From assembly GCF_022539665.2 (NCBI RefSeq), contig NC_081334.1, forward strand, positions 3,224,001-3,288,000: 64,000 nucleotides of DNA, given 5' to 3'. The position numbers were made by a program, and so were the translations under genes. Under the pieces are notes generated by a model. The model was not told where the DNA came from, made no database searches, and worked only from the letters and a program-made list of their open reading frames with translations. The DNA is from Daphnia carinata. Taxonomy: Eukaryota; Arthropoda; Branchiopoda; Diplostraca; Daphniidae. Shown here one piece after another: positions 46,701 to 59,203 of the stretch. The stretch's first letter is position 1. Each line of letters starts with the position of its first letter.

Positions 46701-47743
46701 GCAGTCTCCCATGCAAGTGCATTTGGCCACGACTGGGAGGCACACGGTCCGTTTCAACCCTAACCTTTACAACGATGGTAAAGTTTGCCTGTCGGTGTTG
46801 AACACGTGGCACGGACGACCGGAAGAGAAATGGAACCCACACACGTCGAGCCTCCTCCAAGTCCTCGTATCCATTCAATCATTGATTCTCGTGTCGGAGC
46901 CGTACTTCAACGAGCCTGGCTATGAAAGGTCACGAGGCACGCCGTCAGGAAACCAAAACTCACGTGACTATGACGTCAATATAAGACAGGCCACTGTCAA
47001 GTGGGCGATGTTGGAACAGATTCGCAATCCAGCTGCATGTTTTAAACAGGTTGGGTGCAATTGATTCAACTGTTTGCAGAGGCTTATTAATCTTAAATGG
47101 TGATGGTTGTACCAACAGGTGACTCACGCTCATTTTTGGCTCAAACGTCAAGAAATTGAAAAGCAGTGCGAAGAATGGATTGCCGAGATGGAGAAGCAAG
47201 TGGAAAGCGATCCCAATGGCGCAAGAGCCGTTGCTGCGGGTTTGACCGCCCTTAAGGTGCGTTGCAATCCAGTTTTAATTAACTATTATGCGCCTTCCTG
47301 TATGTGTTTTGTATTTTTTACAGCGCCATTATGGTCAATTGAAGGAAGAATTAGCTCGACTAAGCCCACCTCCGTGTTTGGCCAGTATTCTACAACCGGA
47401 AGTGCCCATGGAAGAAGATGAAGAAGAGAAACCGTTGAAAACATCGCCACTGCCCAGTGAAGAGTTTGCCATCGCCTACGAAGAAGAGGAAGGCGAAGAA
47501 GAGGAGGAAGAAGATGAAGACGAGGAAGAATTGGAAGAAGAAGACGAGGAGGAAGTCTCTGGCCAGTTGCTGAATGCGGGTAAAGAAGAAGAAGACGCCG
47601 AAGGTGAAGTTGGCAACGATTTGGAGGAGCTGAAGGAGATGATGTTCTCCAACGTCGACTCTGACGTGCCACTCTCGTGGAAAGAAGACTTGGAGGACAG
47701 CGAGGCCGAAATGGACAATTTCGTCTCTCAGTTTACTATCTAA
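31730..47743 (+). CDS. BIRC6: BIRC6 / BRUCE / Apollon, giant BIR-containing E2/E3 ubiquitin ligase
   Basis: This giant inhibitor-of-apoptosis protein uses a C-terminal E2 domain to ubiquitinate caspases, SMAC/HtrA2-type IAP antagonists and autophagy factors. I trace about 32 exons with GT/AG borders, from ATG 31730 to the stop ending at 47743, totalling about 13.9 kb of coding sequence (about 4,640 codons). The N-terminal WD40-like segment is in exons 1-4. The BIR domain is at about residues 320-393 ([18 protein letters not shown], then zinc ligands in CFLCNVC...HERHAATC). Helical-repeat blocks follow (for example [43 protein letters not shown]). The UBC domain lies in exons 29-31 ([20 protein letters not shown]; catalytic Cys in [18 protein letters not shown]). 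The last exon adds a long acidic tail (47,418-47,720). Two single-base frameshifts are apparent, near 36,735-36,765 and 42,560-42,600, and both reading frames resume conserved sequence. They are probably sequence errors but need checking. Confidence 0.95.
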
Positions 47744-48279
47744 TTCGAAATTTTTTGTTTTTGTTTATCTCCTGGTTCTGAAATGATTGAACAAGCTTAC
47801 GTCCAGAGCATGCCCTTGCACACCGTCATCTTACAGAATAACTGTTGAGTATGTTTATTTTGCAACTGAACTTTTTTTTTCATTTTTCTGAGGGTTATCG
47901 AAATTCTTTTTTTTTTTTTTAACTATTTTAAGACTACCTTTCTTCCCTCTTCATTTGATGAACATTTTTGTCTTTTTTTTTTTCACGCTCGCCTACTTCA
48001 TTTGGAGCCCTGATTTCTATTATCATATGGAGATAAACTAATATGTATCTATCAAGTGTTTAATGGCTGTCACTTTGTGAAATAAAGCAATTATGCAAAA
48101 TCCCCTTTTTCATTTCGTTATAGGCCAACTAGAACTGGAGAAGATGCGAAGCACCGCGTTTACAATATGAATTATTATACCTGCTTGTTGATGCAATATT
48201 CCATACACTAGCGTATGTGAGCAGCAAATGGAGGTTGACAACAGCCTTGGGCATTTCAAGTTTTCAACGGCAATTTATC
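47744..48279. terminator. Convergent 3' region of BIRC6 and GGT
   Basis: AATAAA at 48,081-48,086 is a good polyadenylation signal for BIRC6, giving a 3' UTR of about 360 bases with several T-runs (47,869-47,990). The right-hand part is the 3' UTR or flank of the minus-strand GGT gene. Confidence 0.65.
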
Positions 48280-50687
48280 TCACGAATCCACAGGATCGAT
48301 GCCGTCCACGTCTCCGCTCTTCCTCCAATCAGAATTAGCGTAAACAAGTCCATCGATTTCCACCGCAATGCCACAAACAACAGCTCCGTCCCCGTGAAGT
48401 TTGCTCGTTACGCTGTGACCTCTTGTCATCATGTCGCTGACAATCCTCTAGCAAAGAAAAAATAATTTAGCTTATTTGCAATGAATGTGAGACATAATAA
48501 TGGAAACATACGGCTGGGAAACCCTTTTCGTATTCCAAGGACATGGGGAACAGCTGGTGGTGCATCCTTTTACTGTCTATGGCTTCTTTGATTGTTTCCC
48601 CAAACCACAGGTTTCGTATAATTGACTAGAAAAATTTGAAAAGATTGAATAAGATTAAAGATTTCTTTCTATTACTTTAGGATTATCTGATTACGTAGGC
48701 GGTTGCGGTAGTAATTTTCGTGCCACCAGCACCTCCAATAACCAAACGGACTCGCCCAGTTGTTGAATTGACGATCACTGTGGGCGTCATAGATGACATG
48801 GGCCTCTTTCCAGGTTTAATGAAATTTGCAGGACTCGGAGGCAATCCAAAGTAATTGATTACGTTGGGCGAGGAAAAGTCGTCCATTTGGTCGTTCATCA
48901 GGATCCCAGTTTGCTCCGAGATCCAACCAGCACCGAACCTACGTCAGGCAAGCAACAAATCAAAAACAAGGTCTTCTAGATGTTGGTCTTCTGTTACACC
49001 ATTACGTACTTAAGGTTGACAGTTGATGTAAGAGCAACAGCCATTCCATTACCATCCAGAACGGAAATATGCGAGGTGCCATGGTCGTCAGGACTATACG
49101 TAACTGCTCCATAGGATCCTGGATCGTTCGATGTGAATAAATCACTGATTTTTGCCCACGTCTCCGCAGCCATGGCTTCTGAGGACAAGTTTCCAGTCAA
49201 CTAGGAAAACTGACTGGTTATTCTATGAAAAGCTTAAGGGCTTTAGAATTTTCTCACCTCATGCACTTCGGGAACGAAATGAGGATCAGCCAATTTGGTT
49301 CGCTGGGCATAAGCGTGTTTGTAAGCTTCTGCAATCCGGTGGTAATTAATGAGATGTTGCGAGGTTTTGCCTACATTTTCCCCAGCTAAATTGCCATCTA
49401 AAATGTTCAACATGAAGGCTGTTAAAACTCCTGATCCAGGTGGAGGCATGGAGTACAATGTTATGTTATTGTTAAATTCCACTTTGATGGGATCCATCCA
49501 TTCGGGGCTAAATTTAAATAGTTAGAAATCCATTGTTACATTTGATTTACGCTAACGGGAACTCTAACCGGTATCGTATTAAATCCTCTTTCGTGATGAT
49601 TCCGCCCCTTTTTTGAATATCTTCCACTAGTTTATGGCCCACTGTTCCATTATAAAAAATGTCGATACCATAGTGGGCAATGGCTCTCAGCGTGTGGGCA
49701 AGACGTGAATTCTTCACTATGTCTCCATATCGTTTCAATTTGCCAGATTTTTCGTTCACAAAGATTCTGTTTCAACGTACACAATGACTTATATCGTACG
49801 ATGTAATCACATTAATTGAAATTACCGCATGGAAGGCTCGGCTTCGATTAAATTCTGAAATTCTTTCAATGAATTTTCCAGGTGTCTATTAACTGGAATT
49901 CCTTTTTCAATTAGTTCGGCAGTCGGTAGAATCAGACGAGACCATGGCAGTTTTGCGTATTGCTGATATGCTGCCCAATATCCAGCCAGTTCACCGGGCA
50001 CTGCCACAGCCAAACCGCCTGCACAAACATACTTTAAATTTATTGATCGTGTGTTAGTGGAAATAACTGAAATGCAGACCTCGTTGTGAAATGGAAGAAT
50101 TCCCTTTGAACATATCTTCGTGAGCACTGATGGGTGCTACTTCTCGAGCATTAAGACATCGAGTTTGTCGCTCAACTGGATCGTAGATAGTCATAAAGAA
50201 TCCACCTCCAATTCCGGCGCTCTGCGGATTTACTGCTCCTATGCAAAACACTGTAGCAATCGCCGCATCTACTGCATTTCCTCCGTCCGCCAAAACGTCA
50301 CTGCACACGAATCAAATGAAATGAAGCATAAATTTAATATTAATGCATTGTTGCGTGAAATGTAAAATGAAAAATACCGTCCTATTGTTGAACAGGGGAC
50401 GCCATCCGAACTGACAGCCGCCGTTTTGTATTTGCCAAGACGGGACGTTGATGGAGGTGAAAAATGTTTGCCTGTAGAGTGAAGTGCAATTTTACAAAGC
50501 ATTGAACACTGTTCCAATGTTAAACATATAAAAATTTTAACGTACCCGAATTACCCCAAGCATGAATGATAAACGTAAACAGCACAAGAAGAGCAACGTG
50601 CTGTTTGAGTAGTAAAACTTAGTTTTTTTTTTAGGAGCCATTCAATATAGAAAAAGAACTTTTTACCTTTCGCGAGAAACCTTTCAT
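48280..50687 (-). CDS. GGT1: Gamma-glutamyltranspeptidase
   Basis: This N-terminal-nucleophile enzyme cleaves gamma-glutamyl bonds of glutathione at the cell surface. About nine or ten exons run from a 21-base first coding exon (50667-50687, MKGFSRK) to the stop at 48280-48282. Exon 2 supplies a signal anchor ([15 protein letters not shown]), as in the type II topology of the family. Family blocks include [19 protein letters not shown] and [68 protein letters not shown], and the autocleavage and nucleophile site [12 protein letters not shown] (Thr). These are followed by [10 protein letters not shown] and IGGAGGTKI, near the oxyanion region. All exons inspected are open. The symbol is by homology; arthropods often have several GGT genes, so orthology to one vertebrate gene is not claimed. 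Confidence 0.92.
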
Positions 50688-51881
50688 TTTCCTTCGTGTC
50701 CCACGCTTATTCCCGTGAAACTCCCAAGGTGTTTGAAATCCAGAAATTTGTATAGGTCGATCTCGGGCTGAACACTTCTTTCTTTTCTTGACGTTTTAAT
50801 ATTTCCTGTAGGAAGTAACAAACAGGAAAAGCAATGAAGAACTATAAATCACTGAAGGCTTGGCACTGTCCTATCAATCCGTAAACGAATAGATTGGATA
50901 TACAGCCCGAAACGACGTTTTTGTCTAAGATTGCATTGAATCGTGTGTACCACCGGTGGCCACCATTTAATGAACAGATGTTGCACGTAAATGAGGAAAA
51001 GCTTCGGTGGCATCTGGGTGAAATGACGTGAGAATATCTTCCGAGTTTAGCAAGGAATAGAAACAGCGACGTCTAGAAAGAGTTGCATAAGTTGAAAACT
51101 TTTGAGAATATGCGAAGTTCGTTGAATTGAATGTTACGAGGGTTTCTGTTCTTTGTAACTGTGCCCTTTGTGTAATCCAATGGGATCGATAGAATGCGAA
51201 ATAGACTCGACCTCTTGATAAGGTACGCCATTTAGTGGTTACGTCCACAATAGGGAAACATGGTAAGTAAGACCTTCCTGAGATTTCCAAGTTGAAAGGT
51301 ATCACTTACGACATGCGTTGCATCATTTCGAAAGAATAATAAACTATTTAAAGGATTACTTTTCATTTTTGTTGTTGATATCATTATATCATCCACTTAA
51401 GCGTTTTAAATAAACCTTAAATTCGTAGAAAAATGATTTTTGGACTGGCTAAAATAAATTGAAACGACACCAAGTGGTGGAAAACAATAGAAGTAAATCA
51501 TGGCCATTTTATCACACCCTTTCCTTCTAGAATCTTCGGGTACGAGGGTAGGGTAATCTTTAGGTTGCCAAATCGTTTGGCCAAGAGAAGGCTATAACGC
51601 TTAATCTCATTGGTTGGAAGCATTGCATGACTCCATTACTGAGGACACACACGTGGCGGGCTGTTCTGTCCGAGACCTGCCAGTATCTTTTGATTTTTCA
51701 AGACGTTCATTTGAGAACTGTGCTCGTTTTGCAAGCAATTATTGTTTGATTCTGATGTACTGAATCATTGCAATGTTTCATGAACTTCCTTTTGCTTATT
51801 TTATGGAAATTCTGAGTCACAAAAAACTGGATCTTTCTTGGCGAATGCGATGGGCGCCACGTCGCACGAGCCTATTCTGGT

Positions 51882-52421
51882 ATGCTGTTCTATTTTCGCG
51901 GGTTGCGAGTGTGTGATGACTCAAATCACTTGATGATTGTAAAATGTACTAGAAACCTTCTTTCTCGTGGTGTACAACGTGATGTGAGATTTCCTATGAA
52001 TGAATCAAAGGAAAGTGCCAGCACCATTATTCGACGGGGCTGCGTACGAACATTTATTATTCAGAATGCAGTTTCTCCCATTGTTCGTTCATCTTGGTCT
52101 GTGGTTCGTTCTCGATATTTCAGTGATTTTTTCTCCTTGCGAATTTGTTGGCCGAGTCTCGAACAGGTAAGCTTTTTACGAGTATCGTGTCGTAAATTAA
52201 ATTAACGTGCGTTATTGATCGCATATTAAGTTTGTTGGTTGCACACAATCAGCGACTTTTTTGTTGTTGTCAATTGACAGTCTGCTTACCAATCGTTATT
52301 TTCGAGTTTCTCTTTTTAATTTATACTTTATTTTGGCAGGTGGAAATCGTTACCAGAAAGTTGTTTCGTTAGCTAACTATTGCCGAGCGTTTCGTCATGC
52401 TCCACGAATGGCGGATGTAGG
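51882..52421 (+). other. Candidate untranslated exons (plus strand)
   Basis: A segment ending at a strong donor (GAACAG|GTAAGC, near 52,167) is followed by an acceptor (TTTTGGCAG, near 52,340) and a second exon with a consensus donor (GATGTAG|GTAAGTC, near 52,421). No joined frame is long, so if real these are 5' UTR exons, perhaps of SCYL2. Chance occurrence is possible. Confidence 0.25.
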
Positions 52422-53951
52422 TAAGTCAAAGAACCTTTGCTTTTTAGTGTATAATGAGTTGGTACAAAACGCGGTTACAACTTGAAAGTACGTTGCTTTT
52501 TCTCCCAGCGTTTGGTTAAATCAAATCAGTAGTACGAATTTGAATGTGTGTAATAGCGGAATGGCGTTCTATCATTACAAAGATCTATGGAGGAACATTT
52601 GAAGACGATAGGCAAGTTAGGGACCGCCAGGTGAACAACGTGGGTGGTCGGATAGGTGACGATGCGGATTTGCTGGAAAAACTGGAATAATTTTCTCGTA
52701 ATGGGTGGCTGTTTCTTTTGCAAAGATTGACAATATTCCATCCGGTGAAAGAGATGAATGAATGCTATTTCCATCCAATCCCATAGGTATCGCGATACGC
52801 CCTTCGAATCTTTTATTTAGGGAAAAAAACAAGAAACAAAAAGCATTAAATACTAAAACTGAAGTAACTTGAGCCTTCATCATCATTGAAATTTCCACCG
52901 CTAGATGTCTAAAACTTTTTGTTTTGCTTTTTTTTTTTCCTATTTATCTATTTTTTTTTTTCTTTTTACTTCTTTGTGGCAAGAACTGTAAGGGGATTAA
53001 TGTCTGCCACATTCGAAATTGCCAACGTAACATGTAATAAAGAAACGCACCGTAAAGAACCCCCATGGAGACAAACTAGACAGGAAAACGGGGAAATCTA
53101 CTTTTGGGCGTGAAAAAACATCCAGTCCAAATTCCTTTTAAATAACGTCTACCACGGGATGGGGGGGGGATACTCTGCACGCAACCGGAGTACGATATAA
53201 GAGCCAATGCGTGAAAGAAAAAAATGTCTTACCTTCTGCTGATGTATCCGTCGTCTTCCATTTGTTCGTCGTGACCGGCGTGAATGATGAGATCCCCCTC
53301 TCGTGTCATAAACACCTTGATACCAGTAGATCCGAATGGCGCCACGTTCACTTGCAGCTAATTAATCAACAAATATCATTGAGCTCCGCCAGATTATTCA
53401 CTACAACCACCATCCTTATTTGTTTAAAAAAAAAAACAGGCACTTGACGTACACACGAAGGGTCGCAAATAATCGATAAGAACAATAGAGATGGAAGCAA
53501 GAATTCAATTACAACTATGTGTTTAGGACAGTTAAGTCGACAAATAAAACCGTCCGCAGGTTTGCAGTTGGGATTTTTTTTTTTTTTTTTTTTTAGAACA
53601 CGCAGACAAAAGAAAAATAGTTGTAGAAAAACGTGAAATTACCTTGAAGACGTTGCCTTCCTTGTGCCACCTCATCGCGTTGTTGTGTGGGCCTTGTTAA
53701 GCACAAAGAGGCTGAGCAATCGACCAGCCTACGTTCGATATATACCTGCAGGTTATTTCTGGGGATCGATTGGGGCTGAAAATTCTCCTTCGGGTCGATA
53801 TGGGCGAGGACACTGTCCTATTACAAGCGCCAAACGTCTTGAGCTCTTCTGATTGCTTTGCCCTAGTGCACTCTCTCTCCCTCCTTTTTTTTTTTTTTTT
53901 TTGAGCTCTCCCACTGCGTCTAATAATTGCTGCACCACCTTTTTTTTTAGC

Positions 53952-53980
<29 letters not shown>
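53952..53980. repeat. (TG)n microsatellite
   Basis: About 14 uninterrupted TG units, next to a T-run. Confidence 0.95.
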
Positions 53981-53982
<2 letters not shown>

Positions 53983-56392
53983 CACGGGCGTTTTCGAAAA
54001 TGGCCGGTCCGAAGTTGATTGAGACGGCACGATCAATAACAGCTGCCGACTTTCTCTTTGGACCCTCGTTGTTTTGTTCCCCTTTTGTCAAACACACGAG
54101 GGCGTTTGAGGGCAAAAACGATGCGATTCTTTGCCGACGTTTCTATTTCTGATCTCTTTTTGAATTGCTAGAAATTGATGGTTGGACGTAGGTGTTTTGC
54201 CCAATCGTCTGTTTGACGTTGCCGCTGTCAATTTCTATGAAATTCTCGTTTGACCGACCACTTGTTGCATCCTTTCGATTGATTACGCTTGCACGGCGAG
54301 GCAGGACTCTGTATGACATTTGTAACGTGTATTTAACGTACGCGTTAGATCGCTCATCGTAAATAAGCTAATTCCAGGTTGCCATTTTTCCAATTATAGC
54401 TTTGTTTTGTTTTTCGCACAGCCTTTGAGCCCATCCAGCTTATTGTACTCAATGAAGATGATATTTTTCTTTCACAATTACCCAATGATCCTTGCATCCG
54501 AACATTCAACAGTTCTTCAACAATGGCGGGAGGGGCGGGGGGAGGTATTACAATCTTGTTTTTCTTTTTTTTTTTTTTCGAATAGTGTTTTGTTTTTCTG
54601 AATGAAAAGATCAGCATAATCTCGCGCTTACCATAACACAGGGCTTGTATGCTACGAATATGGCAAACAACTGTTGTTGTGTGCGTCTGTGCACAAAGAG
54701 ATGCTCTCCGTGTGCTAAAACGGGCTTATAGCGCAGGGATTTCTCTAAATAATCGTGGGTCTGAAACTCGCGTTGTTTTTGACGTCATCACCTGTTTTTG
54801 ATGACAAAGTTTTCTTCGATTTTTGCATGCCTACGTGCGGCATTCCTATTTCGGCGCAAGGTTAAGAGCTATAAGGAATATATATATCTATATCTATATA
54901 TACATATATATATAGATATCTTGGGAAAGCTTTAACTAAACAGATGAAAGAAAAAGGGGGGGGGAGGAGGAATGGTGGGATAAGCAGATTTGATGAAGAA
55001 AGTTGGTAAGAGTTCGACAGAGCGTGCAAATCAGGTAGAACGACGTTTGCCACAGTTCCATGCGCCCGAGAGGCAACAAGTGGAGCGTCATCAGCTTCTT
55101 TGAAAGGAGAACCGGAGTGCGAGGGAGGGGGGGGGGGGAAATGCTATACTTTTTATATTTAGTTTTTTTTTATTTTTTTTATTTGTCATAAAAGACTATA
55201 TTTGGTCGATTTATTTACCCCCATCCTCCTTTTTTTTTTTTTTTTTTTTTTTATGTTGGGGCCTGTTGAAGAAGTTTTCTCTTTCGTGAACAAGCAACAA
55301 AGAAAAGAGCGCTCGTCTTGATGGCTCTTTTTCTTCCGATGGCGGAATCGATATATTTTCACCGGGATCTTTGATGGGCTCTCCTAACTTAATCATAATC
55401 CCAACGTAATGGAAAAAGGATTTCTCTGTAATCTTTTAATATTTTTCTTTTTTTTTTTTTTTTGCTTCATCTCGTTTTCGTCCTCTTGCCTTTTGCGTGT
55501 ATTTCAGTCGTTGCTATAGTGACCTCTACGTCTAGTATCAAACTAAGAAAGAAGAAAGGGAGGAAAAAAGTTTCTTTGATTTCTTTTAGCGACAGGCATT
55601 TTCAGTTTGATAAAGAATCAAATGATTCCACTCACAAGTTTGTCTATTCACGTCGATTGCTTAGATGAGTTTCGTCTCTCTTGTCAGCGAATGAATTTGC
55701 TATTTTTGGAACTGTAAATCGGAGCCAATCAGACGCCTCTAAATATTTTCATTTCATTTTTCTTTTCTCTTCAAAAAAAAAAAAAACAACAATGAAATTC
55801 AAACTCGTATTGAAGTGTCACACAATTATGATTTCTCCCTCTTCCGAGAAGCTTCCCACCCCCTTTTTTTTATGTGCTATCTATCCTCGTTACGTATTCT
55901 TTGGTTTCGCGTGATACAATCCAATTGAGAGTTTGTCTTTCAATGTACCACTTTTTTCTCTCTCTCTCTCTCTTTTGCTACTCACTTCGTAACCGGATCG
56001 ATATGTAGACACTACGGATGTGAGGGTCTTTTTCTCGTCCATATTCATTCCCCCTTTTCTTTTGTGTTGTTTGTATGTACACACACAGAGACACGTAGAT
56101 TTACCTCAGCAGATCTGACGCTGTCGAATAGGGCACGTATACACGTTCAAACAACTTGCCAATGTAAGCAGCATGTCAATCGATACGACATTGTGCGTAT
56201 GCCGATTCACCTGTTTGATACGCTATCGTTTCGTACAGCGTTTTTCTTTTGTTTTATTTCACGAGTCCGCGATGCGAGCGGCTGCAGCGCGCAACTCTCG
56301 CATAGGGAAAATTTAAAAAAAAAAAAAGGCGGACTGGCAGAAACGGTTCGAAAAACAAAATACACACGGGAGCTCTCGTCGTCGATCTAGTC

Positions 56393-56757
56393 TATAAAGG
56401 AGAGTCGTGCGGCAGGTGCATCAGAGAACGGAAGGACGTCGAAGCGGCAGCAAGTCCCTCTCGGTCTCGTTCTTCGTACCCGTCTCGTGCGGATGCCATT
56501 TTTGTTTTTTGTTTTTTTTTTTTCGGGGCTTGTGCAAAAATGTCTACGACGTAATCAAAGAAAATAGGAAAACAATTTTCAGTTTGTGCTCAACTACTAG
56601 TGAGAGTGGACGCGTTATTCTGAAGTGCGTCGACACATTTTGTTTTTGTTTTTTTTCATTGTAGTACAAAGAAAACGAGAAACACTTTTGAAACAATCAA
56701 CAGGTTACATATATACACTGTTCTTTGCCCCGAAACTCGCGGCCGTTCAAGTTCCAG
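56393..56757 (+). promoter_or_regulatory. Candidate core promoter and non-coding first exon, probably of SCYL2
   Basis: TATAAAGG at 56,393-56,400 is followed about 25 bases later by an initiator-like GCATCAGAG. A GC-richer stretch continues to a good splice donor, GTTCCAG|GTAAAG, at 56,757. The next downstream plus-strand acceptor with a long T-tract is at 59,161-59,173, directly before the SCYL2 start. This gives a first exon of about 338 bases and an intron of about 2.4 kb. The link is inference. Confidence 0.45.
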
Positions 56758-57211
56758 GTAAAGCTTTCCTTTTTTTTTTTTATGCATTTTTTTTTTGTTG
56801 TTGTTGTTGAAAAAAGCTTGATGATGAGCAGGGAGGGGAGGGTTGAGTCTTGGGTTTTGATAGTTGATTGGATATTTTATTTTATTTTTTTTTCCCCTTT
56901 TCCTTTCTTATTTTGCGCAAAATTGCTTTTCTTTCGTCTCTTTGACGTTGCAAACGCTGCAATTGCGCTTGCAAGATCAAAGCCCCCTTTTCGAGTAGGT
57001 CCCGTCCGCAAGAAAACAGATACTCCCATCCCTCCACCCCTCCTGTGTGTGTGTGTGTGTGTGCGTCTCCTTTGTGATGAACGAATTTGATCTTGGATCC
57101 TTTAATGCCAGGAGAAAAAAAAAAAAAAAGCTACTTGGGGGTCGAGTTTCAAACTGAGAATATCCTCGTTCATACGGCCATCGATTGGTCGTAACCAGGT
57201 GTGGAGTGAGA

Positions 57212-57231
57212 GGTGGGGGTGGGGTGGGTGG
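57212..57231 (+). repeat. G-rich run (possible quadruplex)
   Basis: Several runs of three to five G separated by single T occur here, inside the presumed SCYL2 first intron. Confidence 0.6.
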
Positions 57232-57682
57232 AGAGAAAGCGGTAGCATTTTGCAAATGCACGAACGAACGCGTTTCTTTTTGCGAAGTGAAGCGATGAAT
57301 TTCAGAACATTGCGATTGATGAGATTTAACGGGTGTGAAAACAGTTTGACATCCGTTAGTGCGGAATGGGTATTAAAACTACTTCCGAAAAACATGGTGG
57401 CGGTGGGCAAGGGTTGGGTGAGGTGATGGGATGGGATTAGTCCTTCTTAAAAAAAATATGGAGTTCTCGTGTCTGGAAACTGACTTATTCATTGCGAACG
57501 CTGCGATACGAGTTGACCGCCATTTGTGCTGCCGGTCTGTCGCCATTTAGGAACTCACGTGAGAATTGTGAACCATTTTGCTCCATTCATTTCCTGTTTT
57601 GCTGTCGCGATCTATTTTTTTTTTTTTCTTTTTCTGTTCGATACAATAATAATGGCAGTACAAATGGTTTTTAAGAGGAAGT

Positions 57683-57702
57683 TCTCTCTCTCTCTCTCTC
57701 TC
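57683..57702. repeat. (CT)n microsatellite
   Basis: About ten CT units in the presumed SCYL2 first intron. Confidence 0.9.
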
Positions 57703-58030
57703 ACCTGCTAATCATTATTTAAAGAGGCTTGCCTGAGTGCACGTTGCCCTTCCGCTGGCTGTGCGAGGCGATAAAAAATGCAAATGGTGCAAACTGTTCT
57801 GAACTAGGTAAGAAAACGTCGTCGAGGAGGAAATCTGAGGGTGCGAGAAATCAGGTGGATGTGACGAACAAGCAAGAAAAAAAAAAAAAAAAAAAAAATT
57901 GTTTCGTTTATCCTCGGCGATCGAGACATTTACTGAACGCGGAGATGTTTAGTAGCCTCGTTATTTATTTATTTCCCTGCATTTCCTTATGGATGTTTGT
58001 GATTTTCCTTCTTAAATGTTTTATTTCGCG

Positions 58031-58033
<3 letters not shown>

Positions 58034-58062
<29 letters not shown>
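58034..58062. repeat. Poly-T run, 29 bases
   Basis: One of the longest homopolymers in the window. Several more T-runs of 10-20 bases lie within 1 kb. Confidence 0.95.
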
Positions 58063-59080
58063 CTTCTTCTTTCCCCCCTTCTAGAGATTACAGTCCGACG
58101 TTGATTTTCGCCTATTGTTGCAAATCTGTTTAATGTTTCACATTGTATGCATTTTTTCTTTTTTTTTTTCAAGCTTTTTTAATCGTTAATAGCTACTGTG
58201 TTAGAGGTACCCCTATAGGGTCTGATTTGCATACAATGTTGAACGAATTTTTGTTGTTTGTTTTTTTTTTTTTTTGTGGAAAGGGGGGGGGAGAGAGAGA
58301 GAAGGGAGAGCTTGGCTGATGTGAAAGTATGTTGATTCAATAATGAAACGAGGACATGTCCTGCGTTCGAAAATCACGCAGGAGGATTCGCCATTTGAAT
58401 CTGCAAACTCGACCATTTGCTTCGTTGACGTTGACGTGTGCGACTTTGAAAAGCACTTCTTCACTACCGTGGCGCTTCCTCCCCTATTTCTTATTTTATT
58501 TTATTTTTTTTATTTTTTTAGTGTCTACCTCTAAATAAATCAACGTCGTGATTTTATCACGAACGCATGCAAAAAATATGTAGGCCATTTTCTTCCTATT
58601 GGTTGGCAAACGCTCGCACAAAATTGTTCGCATAATTAGAACAAATCAGATGCGCCATTTCGATCTCTTTTTTGTTTTTATTTTTAGAGATTCACGTTTG
58701 ACGTCGTCTCGTTCGAAACGAATCAAAGGCCATTAACAAGGTCGACGTGGATCGATGGTACTCGAAAAACGGTACCATTCAAATATCGATAGCATCTCGG
58801 CAGTTCCTCACATTTTATTTTCAAATCAAAGCCACGGATGTGTTTGATCCCCACACACAAAAAAAAAAGATGTTTTTTTTTTAAATGCTAATGATTCTAA
58901 TTCGGTTCGTTCAATACCGTTCAATTAACCGGCTTGCAATTGATTATAAAAAAATACCCCTCCTCCCACACCCAACCTTTCCCCCCCCCCCCGCTTAATT
59001 AGATCTCTATGGTTTCTCGTTGTTGTTGACGATCGACATTCAATTGTCATGTGCAGCGTTTAGGATTCTCACGGCCAATC

Positions 59081-59081
59081 A

Positions 59082-59113
<32 letters not shown>

Positions 59114-59115
59114 GG
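59081..59115. repeat. Poly-A (25) joined to poly-G (10)
   Basis: An A-run passes directly into a G-run, about 60 bases before the T-rich acceptor tract of SCYL2 coding exon 1. Confidence 0.95.
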
Positions 59116-59203
59116 AATTGATTAATTTATTTTTTATTTATTTTTTTATTTATTTTTTTTTTTTTTTTTTTAGGGCCGAACACATCTTATGCCGTGTATC
59201 AGC

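Larger units (their letters stand above)
50688..56392. other. Long gene-poor region, low-complexity
   Basis: This is about 5.7 kb with no recognisable coding gene. It contains the GGT 5' flank, many T, A and G runs (for example a T-run near 53,575-53,595 and a G-run near 53,161-53,169), a (TG)n array at 53,952-53,980 and an AT-rich TATATATC cluster at 54,880-54,920. Open frames here are short and driven by homopolymers. A possible pair of non-coding exons at 51,882-52,421 is listed separately. Confidence 0.55.

Noticed and set aside
47286..47718. Serine/leucine/arginine-rich open frames opposite the BIRC6 last exon.
   Set aside because: They are antisense shadows of the GAA/GAG-rich acidic tail.
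50967..51305. A 112-residue minus-strand open frame upstream of GGT.
   Set aside because: No promoter or splice signals, no recognised motif, and composition like the surrounding non-coding sequence.
53753..54152. Overlapping open frames of 99-120 codons on both strands.
   Set aside because: They run through a TG microsatellite and homopolymers, which keep frames open without coding.
57729..58133. A 134-codon plus-strand open frame.
   Set aside because: It is built from poly-A and poly-T runs translated as lysine and phenylalanine stretches. No family match.
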